44,564 nucleotides of DNA from Prochlorococcus sp. AG-436-E22 (lineage in GTDB: Bacteria > Cyanobacteriota > Cyanobacteriia > PCC-6307 > Cyanobiaceae). The stretch is taken from contig QCPG01000008.1 of the NCBI GenBank assembly GCA_003212615.1, positions 1 to 44,564 on the forward strand, given 5' to 3'. Below, one piece after another: positions 1-9,131 of the stretch (the stretch's first letter is position 1; each line of letters begins with the position of its first letter). The translations under genes were made by a program, and so were the position numbers. A model generated the notes under the pieces. That model did no database searches. It saw only the letters and a program-made list of their open reading frames with translations, and was not told where the DNA came from.

Positions 1-624
1 GATAAGCCTTATGGTGGAGGCTCAGGGATGGTTTTAAAACCAGAGCCGATTTACAAAGCACATGATTCAATAAATAAATCGTCCAATAATAAAACTTTAT
101 TAATGACTCCACAAGGAAAAACAATGCAGCAAAAGGATCTTTTAAGATGGTCTTCCTTTGATCAGTTAATAATTATATGCGGACAATACGAAGGTTTTGA
201 TGAAAGGGTTAGAAACTTAGCCGATGAAGAGGTTTCTATTGGTGATTATGTACTCTCAGGTGGTGAAATTCCTGCTATATCAATAATTAATGGTTTGACA
301 AGGTTGTTACCAGGGACCCTCGGAGATCCAGATTCTTTAATTGATGAGAGTCATAATTCTCCTCTGTTGGAGTATCCTCATTACACTAGACCTCCAATTT
401 TTAAAGGAATGAAGGTACCTGATGTTTTGATAAGTGGTAATCACAAGGAGATTAAGTTATGGCGCGATAAGAAAATGATAGAGAGAACGTTAAATATGAG
501 ATCTGATTCAGTTGTAGATGAGTGTAATAAAAAGTCTTTTAAAAATAAGAAAGTTGGAAAAGAACCTAATAAATCGATGAAAATTCTAAAAGATATTCAA
601 TATGAAATTTATCCTGATTGGTAG
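1..624 (+). CDS. trmD: tRNA (guanine-37-N1)-methyltransferase TrmD (5' end cut off by window)
   Basis: TrmD methylates N1 of G37 next to the anticodon using S-adenosylmethionine, which prevents frameshifting. The frame is open from base 1 ([16 protein letters not shown]), so the ATG at 28 is internal and the true start lies before the window. Visible TrmD signatures are [23 protein letters not shown], the trefoil-knot SAM site, then [20 protein letters not shown] and [10 protein letters not shown]. Beyond the usual ERTL ending there is a lysine-rich tail of about 40 residues ending IQYEIYPDW. About 207 residues are present, so the N-terminal part with the first beta strand is missing. The next gene is convergent; no clear terminator hairpin is visible between them. 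Confidence 0.95.
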   Translation, partial: DKPYGGGSGMVLKPEPIYKAHDSINKSSNNKTLLMTPQGKTMQQKDLLRWSSFDQLIIICGQYEGFDERVRNLADEEVSIGDYVLSGGEIPAISIINGLTRLLPGTLGDPDSLIDESHNSPLLEYPHYTRPPIFKGMKVPDVLISGNHKEIKLWRDKKMIERTLNMRSDSVVDECNKKSFKNKKVGKEPNKSMKILKDIQYEIYPDW

Positions 625-786
625 TAATAAAGATTATTTTTTGATTAGTTAGTTTAAATATATTATTGTCACATTTTATGGATCTTTTATTAATTAATTC
701 CTAATTGATAAAAAATTTATTCATCTAATTCATTTTATATTTAAGATTAAAACTTTTTTAATTTTTTTAGAGTAAAAAATTATTAT

Positions 787-1911
787 TTAGGTATACAAAA
801 TTGAATAAACTGAATTTAGAATAAATTGCGAATCAAATTTTTCGTAAGATAATTTGCAGGGTAGATAATCTTTACTTATATATGTTGCCTTTTTAATTGA
901 GTTACTTAACCAATTAGAATTGTTCAAATCTCCTTTGGCAACATTAATTACTCTTGATTTCATAGAGTCAGTCATATAATTTTGATATGGATTATCCCGA
1001 AGTATTGTGGGTGCCCCTGAAAATATAGATTCATAAACTGATTTTGGAGAGGAGTCTGAAACTGGTATAGATATTGCTGCGATTGAATTTGCCATCAAAG
1101 AATAAAGTTTTTTTTTCTTGACTTTACCCAATAACTTGTCAAAAGGCTTTAAGTATTTTTTGACTTCACTAAAGTAAACATCATCAAAAAATGGATATAC
1201 AAAATAAATGGGTATATTTGGTGCTGAATAATTCCTGCTTTTTACTATCTCTAGAATTCTGTAATTTTCATGTATTGATCTAAAGCTTAATAAGAATTTA
1301 TCTTTTGATAAAGATTCGTCTCCCTTAATCTTTAAAATGGATGAACAATCAATGCCATTCTGAATAACATAAGAATCTAGTTTATATAAATTATTTATGG
1401 TTTTTTTCATGAGATCAGAATCAGTAGTAATACTCTTCGCTCCGCTTAAAATTTTCCCCGCAATAAATCTGTATAAATAATTATTTTTTGCTCTAATGAG
1501 TATTTCACTTCCTTGAGGAGTAATAATATATTTCTTATTTAATATTTTGCAAATCAATCCATAATATATAGGATGTGCATGTATTATTTTTGGATTAAGA
1601 AGAAAGCAAATAGTTAGAAATAAAATCGAGTTTAAAGGTAGAATTAAAATTTTTAAAGTGTTTCTCCAAATATTTGCGAATTTTGATTGACTTCCTAACA
1701 ATAAATTATCTAAAGATATAAGTTGTATATATGAATGACTTTTGGGCATTTGGTTCTCGATGCCTTCTCCGCGATTACAATCACTGACAAAAATTATATT
1801 TTTATTGATTTTATATAAATTTAAGTACCAATCTACAGCATGATAGTCTCTCACTGATCCAAATATAATTATCGGATTTCTAAGTTTCTTAAATATTGAG
1901 AGTTTAATCAT
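787..1911 (-). CDS. GT-B (family 4-like) glycosyltransferase
   Basis: Predicted cytosolic glycosyltransferase of 374 residues. A long hydrophobic stretch near residues 85-107 could anchor it to the inner membrane. GT4-like features are KIIHAHPIYYGLI, an ITPQGSE segment resembling the acceptor-side loop, NGIDCSSI (the common 'N-G-I/V-D' turn), and a C-terminal SSPKSVYESIFSGAPTILRD that matches the nucleotide-sugar binding region where an acidic residue recognises the donor. The donor and acceptor cannot be told from sequence. It sits alone between trmD and ispF on the opposite strand to both, which suggests insertion of a surface-sugar gene into a core locus. The start ATG at 1911 has no strong Shine-Dalgarno. 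Family fairly sure, exact role unknown. Confidence 0.75.
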   Translation of the reverse strand: MIKLSIFKKLRNPIIIFGSVRDYHAVDWYLNLYKINKNIIFVSDCNRGEGIENQMPKSHSYIQLISLDNLLLGSQSKFANIWRNTLKILILPLNSILFLTICFLLNPKIIHAHPIYYGLICKILNKKYIITPQGSEILIRAKNNYLYRFIAGKILSGAKSITTDSDLMKKTINNLYKLDSYVIQNGIDCSSILKIKGDESLSKDKFLLSFRSIHENYRILEIVKSRNYSAPNIPIYFVYPFFDDVYFSEVKKYLKPFDKLLGKVKKKKLYSLMANSIAAISIPVSDSSPKSVYESIFSGAPTILRDNPYQNYMTDSMKSRVINVAKGDLNNSNWLSNSIKKATYISKDYLPCKLSYEKFDSQFILNSVYSILYT

Positions 1912-2327
1912 TAGAATTTAAATTTAAAAAATTATTTTTTTTAAGTGATGATTTTTATTGGAAGTTTACTCTTACAAGCTTTTTTATTAAGATTATTTTT
2001 TAAACATATTTAATCCCATTAATTTTTGAAATGTGAATTTTCAAATTTTCTGTAACTTTTTCAGAAAATAATTCAACTATCATACCCCAATTATTCCCTC
2101 TGCAAAATTTAGTTACTGGATTTTTAAGGTTTAAATAAGTTTCTTATTACCTAATGTGTAACTTATAAAGTAAACAACTAATATGAACAAATTAAAAACT
2201 TGTTAGGTCTTTTTTATTGGTAAGATTTAGAAAGGGGGTTAAAAGTATTATTAAATTTTACGTTAATTATCCAAATGGAATTATATATAAATTACAAATT
2301 TTTATCATTTACATATAAACATTTAAT
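1912..2327. other. 416-bp intergenic region with a start-less ORF fragment
   Basis: This AT-rich gap separates the divergent glycosyltransferase and ispF, so it must hold both promoters; I could not fix a convincing -10/-35 pair. On the minus strand, 2000-2143 is an open stretch of 47 codons ending in TAA with no start at its head (a TAA TAA pair precedes it). It reads like protein (for example NPVTKFCRGNNWGMIVELFS), so it may be the 3' relic of a lost gene. I do not recognise the family. Confidence 0.4.
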
Positions 2328-2828
2328 ATGACTAAATACTCTCCAAAGTTTCGTATTGGTAATGGATATGATATTCATAGACTAGTGAAGGGTAGAAATT
2401 TAATTATTGGTGGTGTTAATTTGATACACCCTGATAATTTAGGCCTGCAAGGTCATAGTGATGCTGATGTTTTAAGTCACTCAATTATGGATGCATTATT
2501 GGGAGCTCTCTCAATGGGAGATATTGGAAAGTATTTCCCCCCATCTGATCCAAAATGGAAAAATGCTGATAGCTTGTTTTTATTATCAAAAATAATTGAT
2601 TTGATAAGAAAAGATGGTTGGGAAATAAATAATATTGATAGTGTTCTAATCGCCGAAAGGCCAAAAATTTTGCCACATGTGATGTTAATGAAAAAAAATA
2701 TTTCTGAGATCTTAAATATTGATGAAAATTTAATTGGGATTAAAGCTACCACAAACGAAAAATTGGGGCCTGAAGGAAGAGAAGAGGGTATAAGTTGCCA
2801 TTCTGTAGTACTACTTGAGAAGAAATGA
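2328..2828 (+). CDS. ispF: 2-C-methyl-D-erythritol 2,4-cyclodiphosphate synthase
   Basis: IspF is the fifth enzyme of the plastid-type MEP isoprenoid pathway: it cyclises CDP-methylerythritol 2-phosphate to MEcPP with loss of CMP. At 166 residues it has the usual length. The metal ligands are visible as D15 and H17 in GYDIH and H51 in [12 protein letters not shown]. Also present are the HSDADVL loop, [12 protein letters not shown] and the C-terminal [18 protein letters not shown], which binds the cytidine nucleotide. Its stop overlaps the start of the next gene (ATGA at 2825-2828), so translation is probably coupled through the following two genes. Confidence 0.97.
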   Translation: MTKYSPKFRIGNGYDIHRLVKGRNLIIGGVNLIHPDNLGLQGHSDADVLSHSIMDALLGALSMGDIGKYFPPSDPKWKNADSLFLLSKIIDLIRKDGWEINNIDSVLIAERPKILPHVMLMKKNISEILNIDENLIGIKATTNEKLGPEGREEGISCHSVVLLEKK

Positions 2829-3271
2829 AATTCAAATTAAAATTGAAAAGAAAATTTGAACGATTTAGTTTAATATTCATTTGCTTAGTGGTTTTATTTT
2901 TTCAATCTAATAACCCTAATTTAAAAGCTCTTTCTATGGATTCTTATAAAGATCAAATGATCATAGAGGAATTAAGACTTAAAGTCCCTGCCGATGCAAA
3001 AGTAGCATGGTTAAATGCTGAAAAAGAAGTATGGGATCCATGGTTATCTTCTCAAAAGGGTTTTTTGGGTAGACAATTATTTTGGAATAAAGAAACAGAA
3101 GAGGCCTTAATTTTAGTAAATTGGGAAAGTAAAAAATTATGGAAAAGTATATTAATGTCTGAAGTAAATTTAGTACAAGAAAAGTTTGAAGATAATGTTA
3201 AAACCGCATTAAATGTAAGCTCAAATCCTTGTGAATTAATTTACGAGGGGGAGCTAGATAAACAAAGATGA
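2825..3271 (+). CDS. TIGR03792-like cyanobacterial protein with signal anchor
   Basis: Small protein (148 aa) of unknown function. A basic N-terminus followed by a hydrophobic stretch at about residues 14-29 looks like a signal peptide or single anchor. The mature part has [38 protein letters not shown] and [10 protein letters not shown], which fits my memory of the TIGR03792 family, a cyanobacterial group that resembles the dimeric alpha/beta barrel (ABM-like) fold. That family call is from recall, not a search. The gene overlaps ispF by 4 bp upstream and larB by 4 bp downstream (ATGA junctions), so it lies in the ispF-larB operon. No catalytic motif is evident. Confidence 0.75.
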   Translation: MKFKLKLKRKFERFSLIFICLVVLFFQSNNPNLKALSMDSYKDQMIIEELRLKVPADAKVAWLNAEKEVWDPWLSSQKGFLGRQLFWNKETEEALILVNWESKKLWKSILMSEVNLVQEKFEDNVKTALNVSSNPCELIYEGELDKQR

Positions 3272-3924
3272 ATTTAGATATAAGATTTGATTTTGATAGA
3301 AGAAAGAGAATCGGACTCGTTGAAGCGATTTGGGGAGCAGATAAAAGTGTTGATCAATTAAAAAGAATATCAAAAAAGGTTTTAAATAATAATGAGGTTG
3401 TTTTCATTACTAGAATTAATCGTGTAAAGGCTAATTATCTTTTGGATTTATATGACGATGCACGATTCTATGAAGCAGCAAATTGCCTTATAATTGGTGA
3501 AAATCAGAATAAAATAGATACGAACAAAAAAGTTGCCATAATTTCGGGAGGCTCAAGTGATTTGCCCGTAACGCTTGAAGCTCAATTAGCACTTGAAATT
3601 TATGGAGTGTATTGTCAATTTTTTATAGATGTTGGAGTAGCTGGACTTCATCGATTGATGAGTCAGTTAGAAGAAATTAATAAATATGATGTATTAATAG
3701 TTTGTGCTGGAATGGAAGGAGCTTTGGCAACGGTTGTGGGTGGATTGTTGGCACAACCCATAATTGCAGTGCCTGTCTCAGTCGGATACGGCGTTAGCAA
3801 GGATGGAGAAACCGCATTAAATAGCATGTTGTCAAGTTGTTCTCCAGGTATTTCAGTTATGAATATAGATAATGGTTACGGAGCAGCAATGGCGGCTCTC
3901 AGAATTATTAAAAGTATTACCTAG
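3268..3924 (+). CDS. larB: LarB/CpmA-type pyridinium-3,5-bisthiocarboxylate synthesis carboxylase homologue
   Basis: LarB carboxylates nicotinic acid adenine dinucleotide in synthesis of the nickel-pincer nucleotide cofactor. The cyanobacterial homologue is also known as CpmA, a circadian phase modifier in Synechococcus elongatus. The protein (218 aa) has the PurE-like core: IISGGSSDLPVTLEA, then DVLIVCAGMEGALATVVGGL, PIIAVPVSVGYGVS and the glycine-rich NIDNGYGAAMAALRI end. No larC, larE or lactate racemase gene is in the window, so cofactor synthesis here is unproven and the CpmA role may be the relevant one. ATGA overlap with the preceding gene indicates an operon. The family is clear; the physiological role is open. 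Confidence 0.9.
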   Translation: MNLDIRFDFDRRKRIGLVEAIWGADKSVDQLKRISKKVLNNNEVVFITRINRVKANYLLDLYDDARFYEAANCLIIGENQNKIDTNKKVAIISGGSSDLPVTLEAQLALEIYGVYCQFFIDVGVAGLHRLMSQLEEINKYDVLIVCAGMEGALATVVGGLLAQPIIAVPVSVGYGVSKDGETALNSMLSSCSPGISVMNIDNGYGAAMAALRIIKSIT

Positions 3925-3928
3925 ATAA

Positions 3929-4060
3929 TTACTTTTTTTCTATTTCTAATAGGTTTTCTATCCATAAATTAAGTTGTTTAGAAAGTATTCCTTCCTCTCT
4001 CATTTTTATTGCTCTTATCACGACTTCTGTATTTATCCATTCTGGAAATCTTTTCGGCAT
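3929..4060 (-). CDS. 43-aa small protein, unlisted ORF
   Basis: Short minus-strand frame of 43 codons, starting MPKRFPEWINTEVV and ending ENLLEIEKK. It runs tail to tail with larB, with only 4 bp between the two stops, and fills space that would otherwise be empty. Composition is protein-like: an amphipathic helix with tryptophans at 8 and 33 and many charged residues. I recall similar small hypotheticals in Prochlorococcus but cannot name a family. There is no clear Shine-Dalgarno before the ATG, so this is a probable rather than certain gene. Confidence 0.55.
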   Translation of the reverse strand: MPKRFPEWINTEVVIRAIKMREEGILSKQLNLWIENLLEIEKK

Positions 4061-4127
4061 TTGTAAATATATTCAGTAACTTTAATTTGGTACAAATTTT
4101 TATTAAGACAAGATTTAAGTAACAAAT

Positions 4128-4295
4128 TTAATCTTTTATGTTTGATTTTGTACCTAATCTAGAAAGCTCAGAAGATGTATGTTCACTTTCTACATTTTTT
4201 AATCTTTCAATTAACTCAGAGAGATCTTTTTGTGCTAACTCCCCGTTTCGCTCCCATTTTAGGGATCTTGAGTTACTATCAATTTTTTCTTTCAT
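4128..4295 (-). CDS. 55-aa charged small protein, unlisted ORF
   Basis: Minus-strand frame of 55 codons from ATG at 4295, beginning MKEKIDSNSRSLKWERNGE and ending LGTKSNIKD. It is very hydrophilic. A heptad-like helix at residues 19-37 (ELAQKDLSELIERLKNVES) suggests a short coiled coil. It lies 67 bp from the 43-aa ORF and in the same direction, between larB and thiS. Function unknown. The coding-like composition and position in a compact genome support it, but it could be a chance ORF. Confidence 0.5.
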   Translation of the reverse strand: MKEKIDSNSRSLKWERNGELAQKDLSELIERLKNVESEHTSSELSRLGTKSNIKD

Positions 4296-4407
4296 TTTTT
4301 TATTAAAGTAATAAAAATATAAAACGAAAACAGGAAAAATTTGGTTATTGTTTCAAGGCTAAACTTAAAAAATTATGAAGATTTTTAAAATATGAAAATT
4401 TTATCTT

Positions 4408-4617
4408 TTATCCTCCACCAACTATTGAAACGATTTCTAAATTATCTCCATCTTTAAGTTTCACTTTTTCCCATTTTATAGAATTAATAATCAAATTATT
4501 TAACTCTACGACAATTGTATTGGGTTTGTATCCCATTAAATGTAGAGCTTTAGATAGTAGAGCATTTTCTTGATCAAGTTCTATTTTTTTTTCTTCTCCA
4601 TTTACTTTAATATTCAT
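4408..4617 (-). CDS. thiS: Sulfur carrier protein ThiS
   Basis: ThiS is the ubiquitin-like protein that carries sulfur as a C-terminal thiocarboxylate for synthesis of the thiamine thiazole ring. This 69-residue protein has the beta-grasp layout (MNIKVNGEEKKIE, then a helix with LSKALHLMGY, then IVVELNNLII) and ends in the required Gly-Gly, here IVSIVGGG. It overlaps the 3' end of thiE by 11 bp on the same strand, so the two are co-translated. The adenylating and thiazole synthase partners (ThiF/ThiG) are not in this window. Confidence 0.95.
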   Translation of the reverse strand: MNIKVNGEEKKIELDQENALLSKALHLMGYKPNTIVVELNNLIINSIKWEKVKLKDGDNLEIVSIVGGG

Positions 4618-5662
4618 GAGACAATTCTTTTAGGATCATGATAGCGTCTTCTCTAGGATTTTCAGAATTCATTAATTGGGAAACTAAGGCAACTTTTTTG
4701 AAGCCATTTATTTTTAAATATGAAATATTATTCGACTTAATTCCTCCAATAGCAAACCAAGGAATATTTAAATCTTTTGTTAATGTTTTGATCTTTTCAA
4801 TACATATAGGTTTTTTGTTCTTTTTTGTTGCTGTTTCAAATACTGGTCCTATTCCTATATAATCGCAACCATCTTTAAGGGCATTAGAAATATCAATTTC
4901 ATTGTTTGCGCTTATCCCAATAATTTTTGAATATCCCAATAATCTTCTTGCGGTTTTTAAGTCTAAATCATCTTGTCCAAGATGAATTCCATCCGCATTA
5001 GAAGCGAGAGCCATATCAATTCTGTCGTTAATTATGAACAAAGAATTATATCTTTTACATAGATTTTTAATCTGAATTGCTTCTTGAAGATTATCTTTAT
5101 CAGTTCCCGTTTTAAATCTATGTTGAATGATTTTTACTCCTGCAATTAAAATCTCTTCTATTATTTCTAATAAATTGTCCTTTTGATCTGTGATTACATA
5201 TAAGTCATTTTCTTTTAATATTTCCTCAGAATTCTTACACCTGCATAAGCTTAACAAGTCGACTTCTATCGTATAAATTTCATATCTAATTTCCGAAGCA
5301 ATTTTTGAAAGCTCTTGATTATGTAGCCTTGAGAATTCTTCTATGACCCTTAACGCTTCTTGAACTCTTCCCGAATTAGAACTTATTATTTGCTCAGGGG
5401 TTTTTCTGTTGATTTGCTCTTGATGAGTCAATCCTTTGCATTTGTCCTCAAAATGGTTCCTAGATTGCTTATAAACTTCTAAATGATTTTTTCCTAAAAT
5501 TTGCCTGAAATTTTTAATCTTTTCAACATATTTTTTTTTGCCTAGGCCAAATCTAGACCAATCTTCTAATACTCTTAATCCTTCTCTAGCTCTATCTAAA
5601 TTAGCGTCAATAATTTGATAAATTCTTAAATCTTCAGTTTCTTTACTATTGGAGTTCAGCAT
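4607..5662 (-). CDS. thiE: Thiamine-phosphate synthase ThiE with N-terminal cyanobacterial extension
   Basis: ThiE joins HMP-pyrophosphate and the thiazole phosphate to make thiamine monophosphate. At 351 residues it is about 140 longer than E. coli-type ThiE. Residues 1 to about 145 (YQIIDANLDRAREGLRVLED, later SNSGRVQEALRVIEEF) form the helical domain found fused to ThiE in cyanobacteria, called ThiD2 in my recollection. The TIM-barrel synthase follows: LYVITDQ, IIQHRFKTG, LFIINDRIDMAL, ADGIHLGQDDL, IGISANNEID, CDYIGIGPVFETATKKN and PWFAIGGI, which hold the pyrophosphate and phosphate sites. It lies 7 bp after ribF's stop and overlaps thiS, giving a ribF-thiE-thiS operon of cofactor genes. 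Confidence 0.95.
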   Translation of the reverse strand: MLNSNSKETEDLRIYQIIDANLDRAREGLRVLEDWSRFGLGKKKYVEKIKNFRQILGKNHLEVYKQSRNHFEDKCKGLTHQEQINRKTPEQIISSNSGRVQEALRVIEEFSRLHNQELSKIASEIRYEIYTIEVDLLSLCRCKNSEEILKENDLYVITDQKDNLLEIIEEILIAGVKIIQHRFKTGTDKDNLQEAIQIKNLCKRYNSLFIINDRIDMALASNADGIHLGQDDLDLKTARRLLGYSKIIGISANNEIDISNALKDGCDYIGIGPVFETATKKNKKPICIEKIKTLTKDLNIPWFAIGGIKSNNISYLKINGFKKVALVSQLMNSENPREDAIMILKELSHEY

Positions 5663-5669
5663 TTGTAAT

Positions 5670-6593
5670 TTATTTTTTGTGATTTTTAAAAATTCTTAGG
5701 GCAATATCCCTATCATTTTTTATTTGGTTAGAAAGTTGATCTATATTCTTGAACTGGATTTGAGATCTAAGTTTTTCAACTGGTTCTACATATAGATTTA
5801 AACCATATAAATCGATATCTTTATTAATTAAATGAACTTCAACTGCAGATGGCAATAAAGGATTTATTGTTGGTTGGGAGCCAAGATTCATAACAGATTC
5901 AATTTTTTGGTTTGTATTTTCTATAGTTGTCCAAGCTGCGTAGACTCCTTCTCCAGGTAAAAATTTTCTTCCATCTATTTCAAGATTTGCAGTGGGCCAC
6001 CCTATACTTTTTCCAATACCTTTACCTTTTACAACCTTTCCATTAAAACTATAGGGCCTATTAAGAATTTTAAAAGCATTTTTCAGATCACTTTTCTCTA
6101 ATAAATCTCTTATTCTGCTGCTGCTGATTCTACCTTCTTTGTCTTTTAAAATTGGAGTAATTTTTAGTTGTATATCAGTATCTTTAATTATATTTTTTAT
6201 AGTATTTATGTCTCCACTTCTTTTAAAACCAAATCTAAAGTTAGCACCTACAGAAATGTTTTTTGCTTGTAATTGATTTATCAAAATATCTCTTACAAAT
6301 CTTTCTGCACTTAATTTAGATAGTTCCTTATCAAAAGGAATAAGAACTAATTGTTCAATCCCGAGATCTTCAAGAATAGATAGTTTTTCTTTAGGTAAAT
6401 CAAGTCTAAGGCGAGTCTCTTTGTATAGAACTTCTCTTGGATGAGGCCAGAAGCTTGCAATTGTTGGGGTATATAAATTGTCTTCAACAACACTTTTGAT
6501 TAATTTTCTGTGGCCAGCATGTAGCCCATCAAAACTCCCAATAGCTATTGAAGTGGGATTATTAACTTCAGATGGCGATATTAAAGAGATCAA
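5670..6593 (-). CDS. ribF: Bifunctional riboflavin kinase/FMN adenylyltransferase
   Basis: RibF phosphorylates riboflavin to FMN and then adenylates FMN to FAD. The 307-residue protein has both modules. The N-terminal nucleotidyltransferase shows IAIGSFDGLHAGHRKLI (HxGH-type site), GANFRFGFKRSGD and ISSSRIRDLL (the ISSTxxR-type motif). The C-terminal kinase shows GKVVKGKGIGKSIGWPTANL, LPGEGVYAAW and a conserved VMNLGSQPTI. Length is normal. It is the first gene of the minus-strand set ribF-thiE-thiS and is divergent from the DUF3611 gene, with a 68-bp shared promoter region. Confidence 0.96.
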   Translation of the reverse strand: MISLISPSEVNNPTSIAIGSFDGLHAGHRKLIKSVVEDNLYTPTIASFWPHPREVLYKETRLRLDLPKEKLSILEDLGIEQLVLIPFDKELSKLSAERFVRDILINQLQAKNISVGANFRFGFKRSGDINTIKNIIKDTDIQLKITPILKDKEGRISSSRIRDLLEKSDLKNAFKILNRPYSFNGKVVKGKGIGKSIGWPTANLEIDGRKFLPGEGVYAAWTTIENTNQKIESVMNLGSQPTINPLLPSAVEVHLINKDIDLYGLNLYVEPVEKLRSQIQFKNIDQLSNQIKNDRDIALRIFKNHKK

Positions 6594-6661
6594 AAGATTA
6601 CGTGCAATTTTATGATTTTAATGGCAAATTTGAATAGATTACATTTTATTCAATCAAATGA

Positions 6662-7195
6662 ATGTCTGACAAAATTGATTTTCAGTCCCTTTCATTTGGA
6701 ATGCGGCGTGTTGGATGGATACGCTTTTGGGTTCAATCCATTTTAGGTGTTGTTGTCGCGGCTGTTTTGCTTTTTTCTAATGTTGTTAATAATAGCGAAG
6801 GACAGCTTGGCTTGGCACCTGGGTTATCACTTACAACGATTTCCTTGATTTTACTACTTTTTAGTCTTTGGCAAGGTTGGTTAATAGTTAGAACGGGTAG
6901 AGCAATCGCGAGCAATGCAAGACCTTCAAGAGGACAAACGAGTAAATTAATAAAAAGAGGTCTAATAGTTGATTTATTTGGAATTTTTTTTGGATTAATA
7001 GGATATCAAGCTCTTATGGGTGCCCTATTTATTCAAGCATCCTCTCAAACAACTGGACAATTGATAACAGCTACATCTGATATTCCAATTACAGGACTTG
7101 AAATATTATCAGTGCTCAGTAATACACAGGTTATTGCTGCTCACTTTTTTGGGCTTTGCTTTTCTTTATGGCTTTTAAGAAGGATTTACAAATGA
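6662..7195 (+). CDS. DUF3611 family membrane protein
   Basis: Conserved cyanobacterial (and plastid) membrane protein of unknown function, 177 aa. Four hydrophobic segments are visible near residues 20-43, 53-75, 98-122 and 153-172. The N-terminus [15 protein letters not shown] and the loop [26 protein letters not shown] match the DUF3611 family as I remember it. Its last 21 bp overlap the 3' end of the convergent surE gene, so both coding ends share the same bases on opposite strands. No enzymatic motif is evident. Confidence 0.85.
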   Translation: MSDKIDFQSLSFGMRRVGWIRFWVQSILGVVVAAVLLFSNVVNNSEGQLGLAPGLSLTTISLILLLFSLWQGWLIVRTGRAIASNARPSRGQTSKLIKRGLIVDLFGIFFGLIGYQALMGALFIQASSQTTGQLITATSDIPITGLEILSVLSNTQVIAAHFFGLCFSLWLLRRIYK

Positions 7196-7984
7196 ATTAT
7201 TAATTTTTGGTAAGTCGTATAAATTACCCCTCCAAAATAAATCGGGTTCTACAGGTGTAAGCGATATTTTATTCTCTTGTATTTGGGATACGTCACTGGG
7301 CCAGTTTTTTGGACCATAACCTTTTGATTTAAGATTTAAAACTACCTCACCTGCTAACCAATAATAATCGTCACCCCTTGGATCTTCCCTTTTGGAAAAT
7401 TGATTTTTATATTTTCTTACTGATAATCGTGTCCAGGATAATTCTTTTATTTTGCTTTTCTCGCAAGGAGGTATATTCAAGTTTAGTAGAAGTGAAGCTG
7501 GCCAATTATCGTTAATTGCTTGCTCTGCAATATTCATTGCAATCTCTCCCGCATACTCAAAATTCTTCCATTTAAAACTGGCTACACTTATCGCCATGGA
7601 GGGAACATTTTCTAAAGTGCCTTCCATAGCTGCTGCGACAGTGCCTGAACAAAAAATATCTGTCCCTAAATTGGGCCCGTGATTTATTCCAGATAGAATT
7701 AAATCAGGTTTATTATCCAAGAGTTCAGATAGGGCTAATTTGACGCAATCAGCAGGCGTGCCTGAACATCCCCAAGCTTTAATTCCTTCACTAAATAATT
7801 CGTCCGCTCTTTCAACTCTTAATGGAGATTGTAAAGTAAGGCCATGTCCAGTAGCTGATCTTTCTTGATCAGGACATACTACTTTTACTTCATGCCCTCT
7901 TTTTTGCGCTGATTTTGCTAATGCTCTTATCCCCGCGGCAAAAACACCATCATCATTACTAATCAATATATTTAACGGTTTCAT
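7175..7984 (-). CDS. surE: 5'-nucleotidase SurE
   Basis: SurE is a metal-dependent phosphatase that removes the 5' (and 3') phosphate from nucleoside monophosphates, linked to stationary-phase survival. The 269-residue protein has the N-terminal [12 protein letters not shown] with the metal ligands D11 and D12, then [28 protein letters not shown] and [16 protein letters not shown], which complete the active site. Length is normal. The gene is convergent with, and overlaps, the DUF3611 gene, and is divergent from pheS. Confidence 0.95.
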   Translation of the reverse strand: MKPLNILISNDDGVFAAGIRALAKSAQKRGHEVKVVCPDQERSATGHGLTLQSPLRVERADELFSEGIKAWGCSGTPADCVKLALSELLDNKPDLILSGINHGPNLGTDIFCSGTVAAAMEGTLENVPSMAISVASFKWKNFEYAGEIAMNIAEQAINDNWPASLLLNLNIPPCEKSKIKELSWTRLSVRKYKNQFSKREDPRGDDYYWLAGEVVLNLKSKGYGPKNWPSDVSQIQENKISLTPVEPDLFWRGNLYDLPKINNSFVNPS

Positions 7985-8053
7985 TAATCAATACATTATT
8001 ATTTATGGACGATATTTAAGTAAGATAAAGTAATACTTATCTTTACTATATCA

Positions 8054-9061
8054 GTGAGTCAAATTGAATCATTAACTCAAATTGAAGAAAAATTAAATAA
8101 TCTTTCTCTTACAGCAAAAAAAAATATAGATAATTCTCATACTCATGAAGAGTTGGATCAATTGAGAGTGTCTTTGCTGGGGAAAAAAGGTGATTTGTCA
8201 GTTATCTTGAAAACAATGGGTCAATTATCTGCTTCTGATAGACCAATTGTGGGCCAGAAGGCAAATTTAATAAAGATAAATTTGCAAGAATTAATAACAG
8301 AAAGAAAAAATCAACTAAATATTGAAGCCTTAGATAAAAAGATTAAAACAGAAAAAATTGATGTAACTATTCCTTCAATTGGAATCCCTCCTGGGAATAA
8401 ACATCCTTTAATATCAACTCAAGATGAAATAATAGATATTTTTTGTGGTTTAGGATATTCAGTTGAAAGTGGCCCAGAAATAGAAACTGATTTTTATAAT
8501 TTTGAATCTCTTAATATACCCAAGAATCATCCTGCAAGAGATATGCAGGATACTTTCTACTTAGATGAAAATCGACTTTTAAGAACACATACTTCTCCCG
8601 TTCAGATAAGATACCTTGAGAAAAATCCTCCTCCAGTGAGAATTATTGCCCCTGGAAGAGTATATAGGAGAGATGCTGTAGATGCTACTCATTCCCCTGT
8701 CTTTAACCAGGTTGAGGTTTTATGTATAGATCAAGGTATTAATTTTAGTCATCTAAGAGGAACGGTTCTTACTTTTTTAAAGACATTTTTTGGAGATATT
8801 CCTGTAAGATTTAGAGCTAGTTATTTCCCATTTACTGAACCTTCAGCAGAAGTAGATGTTCAATGGAAAGGTAAATGGTTAGAAGTAATGGGATGCGGAA
8901 TGGTAGATCCTAAGGTCTTAGAAAAATTAGGAATAGATTCCGAGAAATGGACCGGATTCGCAGCTGGATTAGGAGTTGAAAGATTTTGTATGGTCAGACA
9001 TCAGATTGACGACATCAGAAAATTTTATACAAATGATCTTAGATTCTTAGAACAGTTCTAA
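8054..9061 (+). CDS. pheS: Phenylalanyl-tRNA synthetase alpha subunit
   Basis: Catalytic subunit of the class II PheRS (alpha2beta2), charging tRNA-Phe. The 335 residues show an N-terminal coiled coil (about 1-95) and then the class II core. Motif 2 is [22 protein letters not shown] and motif 3 is [12 protein letters not shown]; also seen are [10 protein letters not shown] and [21 protein letters not shown]. The start is a GTG at 8054, giving [12 protein letters not shown]; no closer in-frame ATG fits the coiled coil. The beta subunit gene pheT is not in the window, so the two subunits are encoded apart, as is usual in cyanobacteria. Confidence 0.96.
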   Translation: MSQIESLTQIEEKLNNLSLTAKKNIDNSHTHEELDQLRVSLLGKKGDLSVILKTMGQLSASDRPIVGQKANLIKINLQELITERKNQLNIEALDKKIKTEKIDVTIPSIGIPPGNKHPLISTQDEIIDIFCGLGYSVESGPEIETDFYNFESLNIPKNHPARDMQDTFYLDENRLLRTHTSPVQIRYLEKNPPPVRIIAPGRVYRRDAVDATHSPVFNQVEVLCIDQGINFSHLRGTVLTFLKTFFGDIPVRFRASYFPFTEPSAEVDVQWKGKWLEVMGCGMVDPKVLEKLGIDSEKWTGFAAGLGVERFCMVRHQIDDIRKFYTNDLRFLEQF

Positions 9062-9131
9062 TAAAATAGAAATTTTAAATTAGGATTGTCCAGCAAATTA
9101 GTTTAAAATAGGAATAGTTTAAGTTTTTTGA

